From Candidatus Glassbacteria bacterium (GTDB taxonomy: Bacteria > Gemmatimonadota > Glassbacteria > GWA2-58-10), in NCBI GenBank assembly GCA_019456185.1, contig VRUH01000001.1, positions 80,927 through 144,926 of the forward strand: a stretch of DNA of 64,000 nucleotides, written 5' to 3'. This document shows, piece after piece, positions 16,976 to 26,198 of this stretch (the first letter of the stretch is position 1; each line of letters begins with the position of its first letter). The notes under the pieces are model-generated. The model searched no databases and had not been told where the DNA came from. It saw only the letters and a program-made list of their open reading frames with translations. The position numbers were made by a program, and so were the translations under genes.

Positions 16976-17986
16976 CTAATCGAACAGACTCGCTATCTCA
17001 TCCCGCGCGAACCGGCGCAGCTCCCGCCGGCGGCCGCTCTCGATCTCGGTAATACCGGCATCCCGCTCCGTCAGCCGGCCCACTCTGCGGCAGGCTACGC
17101 TCTTAGTCAGCAATCTGGAGATTATCGCTTCACTCGACGCCGGTTCGCAGGCGATCAGCAGGCTGCCTGAAGCCAGCAGCCCCAGCGGGTCCAGCCCCAG
17201 CAGCTCGCAGATTTTCTTCGTCGCATCGTAGATCGGGACTTCTTCAGCCTCCAGCTCCGCCCCCAGGCCCGCCGCGTCCGCCAGTTCACGAACAGCCCCG
17301 GCCAGCCCGCTTTCGGTCGGATCGTGCATCGCGTGCACTCCGCCAATGTCCAGCGCGACCCGGGCCTCGGACACCACGCTGATTCCCGGATTGTCCAGCA
17401 TTTTTGCAGCCTGCCGGATTTCCTCCTTCGTGCAGCAACTATTAAGTCTTTCCGGGAACTCCCTGGCGATCAGCGCCGTGCCCTCCACTGCCAGCGCCTT
17501 GGTCAGCAGCAGGTCGTCACCGGCCCGGGCGTTACGTTTCAGGCACAACCTGCCCGGGGCGGCCTCGCCCAGCATCGTCCCGCAGATCAGCGGCCGGTCC
17601 AGCCCCGCTGTCACCTCGGTGTGTCCTCCCACCAGCTCCACGCCCAGCCGTTCGCAGGCGCCGGCCAGCTCGGCGAACAGCTCTGTAACGCGGCTCTCGT
17701 CAGTTTTTCCCTGCGGCAGAAGCACTGTCGCCAGCAGCCAGCGGCATTCTCCGCCCATCACGGCGATATCGTTGGCGTTGATCTGCACCGCGTACCAGGC
17801 GGGCCTCTCGGCCGCGAACGTCACCGGGTCGCTGGCGGCGATCAGGAAGCGATCGCCGAATTCGATAACCGCCGCGTCCTCACCGGCCTGCGCGCCAGCT
17901 ATTACTCTGCCGTCGCGGCCGGGAATGCGGCGGAGCAGACCAGCCAGCAGTTCCGGGGTCAGCTTGCCTGTGGGGATCATGGCCAC
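16976..17986 (-). CDS. AIR synthase-related (PurM/HypE-like) protein
   Basis: A 336-aa PurM-like ATP-binding protein. The N-terminal domain has GEDAAVIEFGDRFLIAASDPVTF, and the middle has INANDIAVMGGE and GGHTEVT; the C-terminal domain has HDPTESGLAGAVREL and the SGSLLIA segment. This is the HypE/SelD/ThiL superfamily. It is closest to HypE in layout but lacks the C-terminal Cys motif on which HypE makes the thiocarboxamide, so I call it only AIR synthase-related. GTG 17986 has GAGGG seven bases upstream; ATG 17980 is a second option. It is the last of three reverse-strand genes with an SPOR protein and a coiled-coil protein. Confidence 0.85.
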   Translation of the reverse strand: MAMIPTGKLTPELLAGLLRRIPGRDGRVIAGAQAGEDAAVIEFGDRFLIAASDPVTFAAERPAWYAVQINANDIAVMGGECRWLLATVLLPQGKTDESRVTELFAELAGACERLGVELVGGHTEVTAGLDRPLICGTMLGEAAPGRLCLKRNARAGDDLLLTKALAVEGTALIAREFPERLNSCCTKEEIRQAAKMLDNPGISVVSEARVALDIGGVHAMHDPTESGLAGAVRELADAAGLGAELEAEEVPIYDATKKICELLGLDPLGLLASGSLLIACEPASSEAIISRLLTKSVACRRVGRLTERDAGITEIESGRRRELRRFARDEIASLFD

Positions 17987-17996
17987 CGTTACGCCC

Positions 17997-18299
17997 TCAG
18001 CCCTCTTTACCGCTGCCGAACTCTTTCCAGAGCCCGTCCAGCAGGCTGCCGATCTTTTTTTCGCTGATTTCCTGGTCCAGGCTGGCCAGGAACTCGGCAA
18101 CTCTCTTTTCGAACTTTACCGGGTCGATCATTTTGTGCTGCTGCAGGACCTCGCTCAGAGCCATCCCGGTGGCGGCCAGGCGCATCACCACGCCCTGGCG
18201 ACGGGTATCTTTGTCGCGCAGCGCACGGAGGTCCCGCTCCAATTCCCGGATTCTGCGCTCCAGCTCCTCGACCCTGCGTTCAACTTCGTAATCGCCCAT
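17997..18299 (-). CDS. Small coiled-coil protein
   Basis: A 100-aa protein whose first 35 residues are a strong heptad coiled coil (VEELERRIRELERDLRAL), followed by a helical C-terminal part ending KKIGSLLDGLWKEFG. No signal peptide or membrane segment. ATG 18299 is preferred over ATG 18317, since GGAG lies 10 bases upstream of it. Middle gene of a reverse-strand trio; its stop lies 10 bases before the PurM-like start. Family not recognised. Confidence 0.75.
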   Translation of the reverse strand: MGDYEVERRVEELERRIRELERDLRALRDKDTRRQGVVMRLAATGMALSEVLQQHKMIDPVKFEKRVAEFLASLDQEISEKKIGSLLDGLWKEFGSGKEG

Positions 18300-18334
18300 C
18301 TTCTTTCCGCTCCGCATCCGTTCAGGTTGTGGCC

Positions 18335-18354
18335 GCCGGGTATTGACACCCGGC
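18335..18354 (-). repeat. Hairpin between SPOR and coiled-coil genes
   Basis: GCCGGGT-ATTGAC-ACCCGGC, a perfect 7-bp stem in the 70-base gap within the reverse-strand operon. It lacks a T-run on the reverse strand, so it may tune mRNA stability or partial read-through. Confidence 0.4.
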
Positions 18355-18369
18355 CAGGCCGGGTCTAGG

Positions 18370-19002
18370 TTAAGTTGATGGCGCTTCGCTGTAAGCCGGG
18401 TCGTTTCCCCAGTCGTCCGGCAGCCGCTGCAGGATATACTCGCCGATCACGCCGGCGGCCCGGATACTGTCGGCGAACCAGGCTGCGTCCTGCCTGCCGG
18501 CAAAGGGCTCGATCAGGACCCGGTACCACCTGCCGCTGGCCAGAGCCGCCTGCTGGATCAGCACCTTACGCTCGATTTTTTCGGCCAGGGCTGCGGCCAT
18601 TTGCTCGGCGTCAGCCCGCAGGCGGTAGCTGGAAACCTGGAGCGCGTAAACTCCGCCGCCGCTGGCCGCGGCGGCCGCGGGAGCATCCGCGAACAAAGGA
18701 TCCGCGCCCCCGGGCGCGCGCAGGTCCAGCAGGATGTCCAGCGCGCCGGGGGAAGTCGGTGGCGGCGGGCCTGCCGCCAGACGTTCAAGCTGGCTGTTGA
18801 GCGAATCGAGCCGTTGTTCCAGCAGAGCAGTCTGTCTGCCCAGTTCCGCGGCTTGGTGTCTGAGGGCGGCGGCTTCGAACTGCAGGTATATGCTCAGCCC
18901 CGCCAGCACAGGCAGCAGCGCCAGTGCGGCGAGAGGAATGATGACCGGTATTTTGCGGACCAGCGGCTCCAGCCGCTTCCGGGTGTAGACGATCAGGTGC
19001 AA
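18370..19002 (-). CDS. Membrane-anchored SPOR-domain protein
   Basis: A 210-aa protein with a short cytoplasmic N-terminus, one membrane segment (about residues 18-40), a short coiled coil ([15 protein letters not shown]), a Pro/Ala-rich linker, and a C-terminal SPOR domain ([21 protein letters not shown], then [17 protein letters not shown]). SPOR domains bind denuded glycan strands of septal peptidoglycan in the periplasm, so a role in cell division or envelope remodelling is likely. Start is TTG 19002 with GGAG about eight bases upstream; no better start is visible before the membrane segment. First gene of a reverse-strand trio. Confidence 0.82.
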   Translation of the reverse strand: MHLIVYTRKRLEPLVRKIPVIIPLAALALLPVLAGLSIYLQFEAAALRHQAAELGRQTALLEQRLDSLNSQLERLAAGPPPPTSPGALDILLDLRAPGGADPLFADAPAAAAASGGGVYALQVSSYRLRADAEQMAAALAEKIERKVLIQQAALASGRWYRVLIEPFAGRQDAAWFADSIRAAGVIGEYILQRLPDDWGNDPAYSEAPST

Positions 19003-19114
19003 GACCGGCTCCAGGTATGCTGCGGCGGGGAATGGGTTCGGGCGGCGCCGCCGGCCCCGTAATCAGTCTACTCAAGCATGGTTTCCGGCGCAAGAGCTTT
19101 GCCTTGGACGGGCG

Positions 19115-21160
19115 ATGAACGAGTTCAGACTCAAATCGGCTTTCGAGCCGGCCGGCGACCAGCCCGCCGCAATCAGCGAACTCCACGCCGGGCTCCTCGA
19201 CGGCCGCAAATACCAGACCCTGCTTGGAGTCACCGGCTCAGGCAAAACATTCACCATGGCCCACGTCATCGCCCGCTACAACCGGCCGACACTCGTGATC
19301 TCCCACAACAAGACCCTGGCCGCCCAGCTCTACGGCGAGTTCAAGGGCTTCTTCCCCGACAACGCTGTCGAATTTTTCATCAGCTACTACGACTACTATC
19401 AGCCCGAGGCCTACCTGCCCACCACCGATACCTATATCGAAAAGGACAGCTCGGTCAACGAGGACATCGACCGCATGCGCCTCTCGGCCACCAGCGCGCT
19501 GCTCTCGCGCAGCGACGTGATTATCGTGGCCAGCGTCTCGGCGATCTACGGCCTCGGTTCCCCCGAGGACTACAAGGCCATGCTCTGTCAGCTGACTACC
19601 GGCCAGCAGGTCGAGCGCGACGAGGTCCTGGGCCGGCTGGTCGACATCCACTACGAGCGCAACGACCTCGATTTCCAGCGCGGGCGCTTCCGGGTCCGCG
19701 GAGATGTGATCGAGGTCTTTCCGGCCTACGAGGAAACCGCGATACGCATCGAGCTCTTCGGCGACGAGGTCGACCGCATCAGCCGCATCGATCCCCTGCG
19801 CGGCGAGGTCATCGCCAGCATGGACTCGGCCGCCATTTTCCCGGCCAAGCACTTCGTCGTCACCCGGCCCAAGCTCGAGACGGCGGTCCGCAACATCCGC
19901 GAAGAACTCAAAGAGCACCTGGCCGAGTTAAGGTCGCAGCAGAAACTGCTGGAGGCCCAGCGCCTGGAGAGCAGGACCAACTACGACATCGAGATGATGC
20001 TTGAAATCGGCTTCTGCAGCGGCATCGAAAATTATTCCCGTCATCTCGGCGGCAGGGGACCGGGGCAGCGTCCCTATTGCCTGTTCGACTTCTTCCCCGA
20101 CGACTACCTGCTGATCATCGACGAGTCCCACGTCACGATCCCCCAGGTGGGCGGGATGTTCAAGGGCGATTTCTCCCGCAAGAGCACCCTCGTCGAGCAC
20201 GGCTTCCGCCTGCCCAGCGCCCTCGACAACCGGCCCCTCAAGTTCCACGAATTCGAGGAACTGGTAAACATGGCCGTGTTCATCTCCGCCACTCCGGCCG
20301 ACTACGAACTCGAAAAAAGCGGCGGCGAGGTCGTCGAGCTGATCATCCGGCCCACGGGGCTGATCGATCCCGAGGTGGTGCTCAGGCCGGTCAAGGGCCA
20401 GGTCGACGACCTGCTGGAGGAAATCCGCCGGGTCACCGACCGCGGCGAGCGCGTGCTGGTCACCACTCTCACGAAAAAGATGGCCGAGGACCTGGCCGAA
20501 TACCTGTCCCGGATGGGCGTGCGGGTGCGCTACATGCACTCCGAGATCGAAGTCATCGAGCGGATCGAGATCCTGCGTGATCTGCGCCTCGCCGAATTCG
20601 ACGTCCTGGTGGGGATCAACCTGCTCCGCGAGGGCCTCGACCTGCCGGAGGTCTCGCTGGTGGCCATCCTCGACGCGGACAAGGAGGGTTTCCTGCGCTC
20701 CGAGCGCTCGCTGATCCAGACCATGGGCCGCGCCGCCCGCAACGTCCAGGGGCGGGTGGTGATGTACGCCGACACGGTCACCGGCTCCATGCAGAGGGCC
20801 ATTGACGAAACCGACCGCCGCCGCCGGCTGCAGACCGCCTACAACGAGGCCCATGGCATCGAGCCGCAGACCATCCGCAAGAGCACCGAGCAGGTGCTGC
20901 TCGCTACTTCCGTGGCCGACAAGCGCCTCGGCGAGCTGCCCGGCGTGCGCATCGCCGCCGACAGCAGGCCCAGCACGTATTCGGCAGAAATCGATACGGA
21001 GGAACTGATTAAGATATTAGAGCAGGAAATGGCTGAATCGGCAAAAAACCTCGATTTCGAGCGCGCCGCCCGCCTGCGCGACGAACTCTTCGAGTGCAGG
21101 GCCCGCCTCAGCGGGAAGAAAAGCGGCAGGAAAAAACACAAGGCCCACTGGAGTTCCTGA
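19115..21160 (+). CDS. uvrB: Excinuclease ABC subunit B
   Basis: A 681-aa UvrB, the damage-verification helicase of nucleotide excision repair, which is loaded by UvrA and recruits UvrC. The Walker A is GVTGSGKT near residue 40; [13 protein letters not shown] belongs to the beta-hairpin region that clamps DNA; the DEAD-like box is [19 protein letters not shown] and QTMGRAARN are helicase motifs V and VI. A UVR domain ([23 protein letters not shown], in part) lies near the C-terminus and contacts UvrC. Length and order are normal. It appears monocistronic. Confidence 0.97.
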   Translation: MNEFRLKSAFEPAGDQPAAISELHAGLLDGRKYQTLLGVTGSGKTFTMAHVIARYNRPTLVISHNKTLAAQLYGEFKGFFPDNAVEFFISYYDYYQPEAYLPTTDTYIEKDSSVNEDIDRMRLSATSALLSRSDVIIVASVSAIYGLGSPEDYKAMLCQLTTGQQVERDEVLGRLVDIHYERNDLDFQRGRFRVRGDVIEVFPAYEETAIRIELFGDEVDRISRIDPLRGEVIASMDSAAIFPAKHFVVTRPKLETAVRNIREELKEHLAELRSQQKLLEAQRLESRTNYDIEMMLEIGFCSGIENYSRHLGGRGPGQRPYCLFDFFPDDYLLIIDESHVTIPQVGGMFKGDFSRKSTLVEHGFRLPSALDNRPLKFHEFEELVNMAVFISATPADYELEKSGGEVVELIIRPTGLIDPEVVLRPVKGQVDDLLEEIRRVTDRGERVLVTTLTKKMAEDLAEYLSRMGVRVRYMHSEIEVIERIEILRDLRLAEFDVLVGINLLREGLDLPEVSLVAILDADKEGFLRSERSLIQTMGRAARNVQGRVVMYADTVTGSMQRAIDETDRRRRLQTAYNEAHGIEPQTIRKSTEQVLLATSVADKRLGELPGVRIAADSRPSTYSAEIDTEELIKILEQEMAESAKNLDFERAARLRDELFECRARLSGKKSGRKKHKAHWSS

Positions 21161-21254
21161 TCAATCTCGCTGCGGGAATACTACTTGCCCGGACGAACAC
21201 AAGACTCGCCCCGGATAAAAAGTAAAAAGCTGATATCTTCTTTTCCAGTCGATG

Positions 21255-21805
21255 AAAAGAAGCAAAAATCTTTGCCGCGCCGAACTCGCAGTGCCCTCGG
21301 AAGATGTCCGACCGGAGTGTAATCGCGGCAATTCAGGCGCTACCTGTGGTGATGGCCTGCGCTCGCCCTGTCCCGGTGATCCGGGGCAGACCTCGCGAAG
21401 TACGCCGACCCTTTCAGGTACTTTGACATGGGATAGGATTACGGCAAAATTAACCGCTGCGGAGTAGTTGGCTCGGACATGCGGCGCAGCGGAAGCGGCC
21501 TTCGGCCGCTTGGGGGTTGGTCTCTTGAAATGGTTGCAGCAGTATGCTTTTGGAGGGTGGCAGGGCAAACAACCGGGCTGCATGTTTGAGCTTAGGATCA
21601 TTGGCAGCGGAATTATTACCGCGCTTACCATTAGGGAAATAGGACCATCAAGGATTAGGTGCGCCTTCAATTGGCCCGGCGTATTTTGGCGGGACAATTC
21701 AGGCCCTGCTGACCGGTAGCGTTTTCAAGGCCACGAAAACAAACAGTCAGTATGGACTTCACAAGTTAGAGCGAGTTCGGCCCGGTGAAGGCTTTTGCTT
21801 CTTTT
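21255..21805. mobile_element. MITE-like element with 35-bp terminal inverted repeats
   Basis: A 551-base block between uvrB and the parvulin gene, bounded by imperfect 35-bp inverted repeats at 21255-21289 and 21771-21805 (30 of 35 positions match; the outer 13, AAAAGAAGCAAAA, are perfect and the inner CCGAACTCGC is nearly so). Inside is an 8-bp hairpin, AAGCGGCC-TTC-GGCCGCTT (21493-21511). Just past the right end is a perfect palindrome, CTTCTTTTG-GCCA-CAAAAGAAG (21798-21819). No convincing gene is inside: the open frames lack family features. No clear target duplication is visible, so it may be a decayed or non-autonomous element. Confidence 0.5.
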
Positions 21806-21873
21806 GGCCACAAAAGAAGAGATAGAGAGAATCATTCTTCTTTCAAGATGCTTCGCCTTGTAGGCGGGGTAAT

Positions 21874-22905
21874 TCACTCGTCCTCCAGCAGTCGCACGAA
21901 ATAAAATCCCAGCTCGTTCGCCAGCACTCCTGATAGATCGCCCGTGTCCAGCTCGCTCAATTGGGAAGCCAGCTCGGGGCGCAGCACGTTTTTGCGCACG
22001 CTGAATTTTTCCGCGTGGCTGAAGTCGCCGTCCGGGTTGCCCTCCAGCTCTTGGGCCAGCCCGGCCATGCTCGCGCCGCCGGCGGCCCGGTCGCGGGCCT
22101 GCTCCAGCGCCCGGCGGGCTTTCCGCCGGTCGGAGTCGGTCACCGGCGCGGCAAACTCGATCATCCGCAGGGTCAGGCTCAGGTCCTTCTTCTGCACCGT
22201 GCGGATAATGTGGTAGCCGAAAAGCGTCCGCACCGGCTCGCTGATCTCGCCAGGCTCCTGGGCGAACGCCACGGTCTCGTACTCCCTGACCAGCGAGTTG
22301 CGCTTGGACCAGCCGATATCCCCGCCCTCCTGGGTCGAGCCGGGATCGCCGGAATGCTCGCGGGCCAGTTCGTAGAAACTGCCGCCCTGCTGAAGCTGGC
22401 GGTAGATCTCCCAGGCCTGCTTTTCGGCCGCGTGGAACTCGGCCTCCAGCGCCGCACCCTCTTTCTTGCGGTCCACCACGCAGAGGATGTGGCTGGTGCG
22501 CACCTGCAGGTACATGGTCTTCAGCCGGCAGGCGATATAACAGGCGCGGGGAGTGTGGATCACATCGCTCAGCGTCGAGTCGGCGAGCGCCAGCACCGCC
22601 TCGTCGAACTCCGGCGGCATCCAGCCCTCGGTGATCGTGATCAGGCCGCTGTCGGCGGCGCTTGCCCGGGTGCTGTACTCGGCCGCCATCGCGGCCAGGT
22701 CGGCTCCGCCCTCGATCATCTCGAGCACCTTGCGGGCCTGCGAACAGGCTTTGTCAACCGCTTCCTGCTGCGGGACCGGCTTGACCATCAACTGCTCGAT
22801 CTGCACGTTGGCCAGGTTCGGGTTTTCTTCCCCGCCCCCGCAGGCGGCGCCCAGCAGGCCCGTGACTGCGAGTGGGGCGAATGCTTTAATCCAGGCTGTT
22901 TTCAT
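21874..22905 (-). CDS. Parvulin-type peptidyl-prolyl isomerase lipoprotein
   Basis: A 343-aa exported lipoprotein with signal MKTAWIKAFAPLAVTGLLGAAC (lipobox GAAC). The clearest rotamase segment is RTSHILCV with a following DPGSTQEGGDIGW and FGYHIIRTVQK, the PpiC/SurA parvulin signature. An earlier segment (EYSTRASAADSGLI) looks like a partial second parvulin unit, and residues 240-340 may hold a third degenerate one (FSVRKNVLRPELASQ). It should act as a periplasmic prolyl isomerase and chaperone for outer membrane or secreted proteins. It lies 45 bases downstream of clpP on the same strand. Confidence 0.88.
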   Translation of the reverse strand: MKTAWIKAFAPLAVTGLLGAACGGGEENPNLANVQIEQLMVKPVPQQEAVDKACSQARKVLEMIEGGADLAAMAAEYSTRASAADSGLITITEGWMPPEFDEAVLALADSTLSDVIHTPRACYIACRLKTMYLQVRTSHILCVVDRKKEGAALEAEFHAAEKQAWEIYRQLQQGGSFYELAREHSGDPGSTQEGGDIGWSKRNSLVREYETVAFAQEPGEISEPVRTLFGYHIIRTVQKKDLSLTLRMIEFAAPVTDSDRRKARRALEQARDRAAGGASMAGLAQELEGNPDGDFSHAEKFSVRKNVLRPELASQLSELDTGDLSGVLANELGFYFVRLLEDE

Positions 22906-22949
22906 CGGGTAATGTCATCGTGTTGAATGGGAACCGTCTCCGGATCAGG

Positions 22950-23561
22950 TCAGTTGTCCGTCTCGGTTTTGCCGGTGGGCCGCGAGTGCCGCTGGATCAC
23001 CCGGTCGGCGATCCCGTACTTGAGCGCCTCGTCAGCCGTCAGATAGAAATCCCGGTCCGTGTCCTTTGCCACCGTTTCGACTCTCTTGCCGGTATGCCTG
23101 GCCAGCAGGCTGTTGATCAGCTCGCGCTGACGCTCGATCTCCCTGGCCTTGATCAGGATGTCCGTGCTGGGTCCCTCGGCGCGTCCGTAGACCTGGTGCA
23201 GCAGGACCTTGGAGTTAGGCAGCAGCATCCGTTTCTCTTCCGCTCCGGCGGCCAGCAGTACGGCCGCGCTTGCTCCGGCGATACCGGTGCAGATCGTGGA
23301 AATGTCCGGCTTGATGAAACTCATCGTATCGTAGATCGCCAGGCTCGAGGTAATACTGCCGCCGGGAGAGTTGATGTACAGGTGGATGTCCTTCTCCTGG
23401 TCCTCGGCCTCGAGAAACAGCAGTTGGGCCACCACCAGGTTGGCTATGTTGTCGTCGATATAACTGGCCAGCAGTATGATCCTGTCCTGCAGGAGGCGGG
23501 AGAAGATGTCGAACGCCCGCTCGCCCTGGGGAGTTTTCTCGTATACCTGCGGAATGATCAT
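22950..23561 (-). CDS. clpP: ClpP-like ATP-dependent protease proteolytic subunit, nucleophile displaced
   Basis: A 203-aa ClpP-family serine peptidase subunit that would form a tetradecameric barrel with a ClpX/ClpA-type ATPase. ATG 23561 matches the usual [10 protein letters not shown] start and has GGAGG upstream; a TTG 21 bases further out is less likely. [27 protein letters not shown] (catalytic His) and [17 protein letters not shown] fit the family without gaps. The nucleophile region reads [14 protein letters not shown] instead of G-x-AASxxAxLLAAG: at the canonical Ser position is Ala97, and the Ser is one residue later (Ser98). It may still be active with a shifted Ser or may be a ClpR-like subunit. 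Confidence 0.92.
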   Translation of the reverse strand: MIIPQVYEKTPQGERAFDIFSRLLQDRIILLASYIDDNIANLVVAQLLFLEAEDQEKDIHLYINSPGGSITSSLAIYDTMSFIKPDISTICTGIAGASAAVLLAAGAEEKRMLLPNSKVLLHQVYGRAEGPSTDILIKAREIERQRELINSLLARHTGKRVETVAKDTDRDFYLTADEALKYGIADRVIQRHSRPTGKTETDN

Positions 23562-23739
23562 TCCTGGCCCTGCCTCCGTCAAATCAGTTAACCGGAATCC
23601 GGAACACCGCCGGTTCGTTTCCGCGCGGCCATTCGTCCCGCAGCTCTCGCCGCTGTCTGACGGCTAAGAATGTAATCAATGAACTCTTTGCCAGTCAATG
23701 CCTTTCTTGCTGCCGGGTAAGGTTCTGCCGCTTAAGGGG

Positions 23740-23768
23740 TTTACTTAAAGATTCGTTGTTCCTATATT
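23740..23768 (+). promoter_or_regulatory. Candidate sigma-70 promoter for bioB
   Basis: TTTACT and TATATT with a 17-base spacer, 63 bases before the bioB ATG. The -10 is one base off consensus. No BirA-type palindrome was noticed. Confidence 0.45.
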
Positions 23769-23830
23769 GGTCGCGCATCAGGTAAGGGGCCGTGGAGTGC
23801 GGGGAAGGTATTGTGACCGGGGAGGAATGG

Positions 23831-24832
23831 ATGAACAGCGACAGCGGGCGGAGTTCCCGCCTGATGGAACTAGAGGCTGTTTACGCTAGCGATGGACGGC
23901 TGGGGCGGGACGAGGCGCTGGCCGTGCTGGGCGACAGCGACATTCCGCTGTCCGGACTGCTGGCCCTGGCCGACCGGGTCCGCCGCGACCACCGCGGCGA
24001 CCGGATCAGGCTCTGCTCGATTATCAATGCGCGCAGCGGGGTCTGCGGCGAGGACTGTACGTTCTGCGCCCAGAGCGCCCGCTGGTCCACCGGCGTGGAG
24101 ACCTATCCGCTGATGGACCCGGAGAAACTGGCGCAGGCCGCCCGCAGGGCGGGGGAGGCCGGAGCCGGCGAGTTCAGTATCGTCACCAGCGGAGCCGGGG
24201 TAAAAACAGAAAAGGAACTTGCCGGGCTTGAGAGCGCGGTGAAAAAGATCTCCGCGGACGGCGCGGTGCAGAGCTGCGCCAGCCTGGGCAGGATCGAGAA
24301 GCGGGACCTGCAGCGTCTGGTCGACGCCGGCCTGCAGTGCTTCCACCACAACCTCGAAACCAGCCGCGAATTTTTCCCCGAAATCTGCTCCACCCATTCT
24401 TACGACGAACGGCTGGAGATGGTGCGCGGGGCCAAGAAACTGGGCCTGAGGGTCTGCTCGGGCGGCATTTTCGGCCTTGGGGAAAGCGACAGCGACCGGG
24501 TAGCCCTGGCTCTCGAACTGCGGGAACTGGGCGTGGACAGTATTCCGCTCAATTTCCTGCACCCGATAGCCGGGACCCCGCTGGAAAACGCCGATAACCT
24601 GACTCCCGAAACCTGTCTGCGGATAATCGCCGCGTTCCGGCTGCTGCTGCCCGAGAGGGATATCGTAGTCTGCGGAGGCCGGGTGCACAATCTCGGCGAG
24701 CTTCATCCGCTGGTGTTCTGGGCCGGGGCCAACGGCATCCTGACCGGCGATTACCTGACCACCACCGGCCGCAGCACGGCCGATGACCTCACCATGCTGA
24801 AAACGCTGGGACTGAAACCACATGAAGACTAG
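23831..24832 (+). CDS. bioB: Biotin synthase
   Basis: A 333-aa radical-SAM enzyme that inserts sulfur into dethiobiotin, the last step of biotin synthesis. The radical-SAM cluster is GVCGEDCTFCAQS; HHNLETSREFF, GGIFGLGES and PLNFLHPIAGTPLE are biotin synthase motifs. The Cys and Arg residues of the second, sacrificial cluster are plausible at QSCASLGRI and in the C-terminal region. ATG 23831 is preferred to GTG 23792 because GGAGG at 23820-23824 is ideally placed. It overlaps bioA by 11 bases, so the pair is translationally coupled. Confidence 0.96.
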   Translation: MNSDSGRSSRLMELEAVYASDGRLGRDEALAVLGDSDIPLSGLLALADRVRRDHRGDRIRLCSIINARSGVCGEDCTFCAQSARWSTGVETYPLMDPEKLAQAARRAGEAGAGEFSIVTSGAGVKTEKELAGLESAVKKISADGAVQSCASLGRIEKRDLQRLVDAGLQCFHHNLETSREFFPEICSTHSYDERLEMVRGAKKLGLRVCSGGIFGLGESDSDRVALALELRELGVDSIPLNFLHPIAGTPLENADNLTPETCLRIIAAFRLLLPERDIVVCGGRVHNLGELHPLVFWAGANGILTGDYLTTTGRSTADDLTMLKTLGLKPHED

Positions 24833-26198
24833 CTCGCCCGGCCTCGCGGAACTCGATTACCGTCATGTCTGGCACCCGTTTACCCCGATGTTGCTCTGGG
24901 AGGAGGAAGGTGCGCCGGTGATCGAGCGGGGCGAGGGCTCCTGGCTGATCGACACGGAAGGACGGCGCTATCTCGACGGGACCAGCTCCCTGTGGGTGAT
25001 CCTGCACGGTCACGGCCATCCGCACATCACCGCGGCGCTCAAACGCCAGGCCGACCGCTTGTGCCACAGCACGATGCTGGGTCTGACCAATGAGCCGGCC
25101 TCCCGGCTGGCCGCGAAACTGGTCGAGATAGCGCCAGATGGCCTGGAGCGGGTCTTCTACTCGGACAACGGCAGCACGGCGATGGAAGTGGCGATCAAGA
25201 TGGCCTACCAGTACCGAAGGCTCAGCCCCGATCCGGCCGAGCGGCAGCGCACCGGCTTTATCTCGTTCCGCAACGCCTACCACGGCGATACGATCGGTTC
25301 GGTGTCCACCGGCGGGATCGACCTGTTCCACGGCACGTTCCGCGACCTCCTGTTCCCGGTGGAAAGCTCCGAGTATCCTTATCACTACCGTAGCGGCGGC
25401 GGATTGGACCGCGAGCAGTACCGCGACAAATGCCTAGCCGGGCTGGAAGAAGTGATCGGGCGCAACCGGGAGCGGGCCGGGACGGTGGTGATCGAGCCGC
25501 TGGTACAGGGCGCGGGCGGGATGGTTACCGCCGAGGTGGGGTTCCTGGCCGGCGTCCGCGATTTGTGCGACCGCTACGGGATGCTGCTGGTGGCCGATGA
25601 AGTAGCCACGGGTTTCGGCCGCACGGGCAGGATGTTCGCCTGCGGGCACGAGTCTGTCCGCCCGGATTTCCTCTGCCTGGCCAAGGGTATCACGGGCGGC
25701 TACCTTCCCCTGGCCGCCACCCTTACCACCGGGCATATCTACGAGCGGTTCCTGGGAACGCGCGAAAACCCGGTGACGTTCTACCACGGCCACTCCTACA
25801 CCGGCAACCCGCTTGCCGCCGCGGCCGCGCTGGCCAGTCTCGAAGTTTTCGAGAAAGAGAATGTTCTTGAAAATCTGCCTTCCACAATCGAATTTCTGGC
25901 ACGGGCCTTGAAAGAGCAAGTAGAGCCGCTGGCCGCGGCAGGTGAGGTGCGGCGCCGGGGAATGATGGTCGGGATCGAGCTGGTGGCGGATCGCGAAAGC
26001 AGGGCTGCGTTCGCGCCCGGACTGAGATTCCCCAAGCGGGTGATCCTGGAAGCCCGTCGCCGGGGCGTGATAATCCGCCCGCTGGGCGACGTGATCGTAT
26101 TGATGCCGCATTTGTCTTTCAGCGAACAGGAGCTGGCGATGCTTGTCGAGGTGACCGCCGGATCGATTGAAAAGGTGTGGCGGGAGGTGAACGGTTGA
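24822..26198 (+). CDS. bioA: Adenosylmethionine--8-amino-7-oxononanoate aminotransferase
   Basis: A 458-aa class III PLP-dependent aminotransferase of biotin synthesis, converting 8-amino-7-oxononanoate to 7,8-diaminopelargonate with SAM as amino donor. HVWHPFTPM near the N-terminus is typical of BioA; YSDNGSTAMEVAIKM, FRNAYHGDTIGS and LVADEVATGFGRTG are the family blocks, and Lys in LCLAKGITGGYLPLA binds PLP. The start lies inside the end of bioB. bioF and bioD are not in this window. Confidence 0.96.
   Translation: MKTSSPGLAELDYRHVWHPFTPMLLWEEEGAPVIERGEGSWLIDTEGRRYLDGTSSLWVILHGHGHPHITAALKRQADRLCHSTMLGLTNEPASRLAAKLVEIAPDGLERVFYSDNGSTAMEVAIKMAYQYRRLSPDPAERQRTGFISFRNAYHGDTIGSVSTGGIDLFHGTFRDLLFPVESSEYPYHYRSGGGLDREQYRDKCLAGLEEVIGRNRERAGTVVIEPLVQGAGGMVTAEVGFLAGVRDLCDRYGMLLVADEVATGFGRTGRMFACGHESVRPDFLCLAKGITGGYLPLAATLTTGHIYERFLGTRENPVTFYHGHSYTGNPLAAAAALASLEVFEKENVLENLPSTIEFLARALKEQVEPLAAAGEVRRRGMMVGIELVADRESRAAFAPGLRFPKRVILEARRRGVIIRPLGDVIVLMPHLSFSEQELAMLVEVTAGSIEKVWREVNG

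Noticed and set aside
16976..17986. Calling the PurM-like protein hypE
   Set aside because: The C-terminal Cys motif of HypE is absent and no other hydrogenase maturation gene is near.
21161..21697. 178-codon reverse frame after uvrB
   Set aside because: No domain, Pro/Arg/Ser-rich shadow-like composition, and it lies inside the element with terminal inverted repeats.
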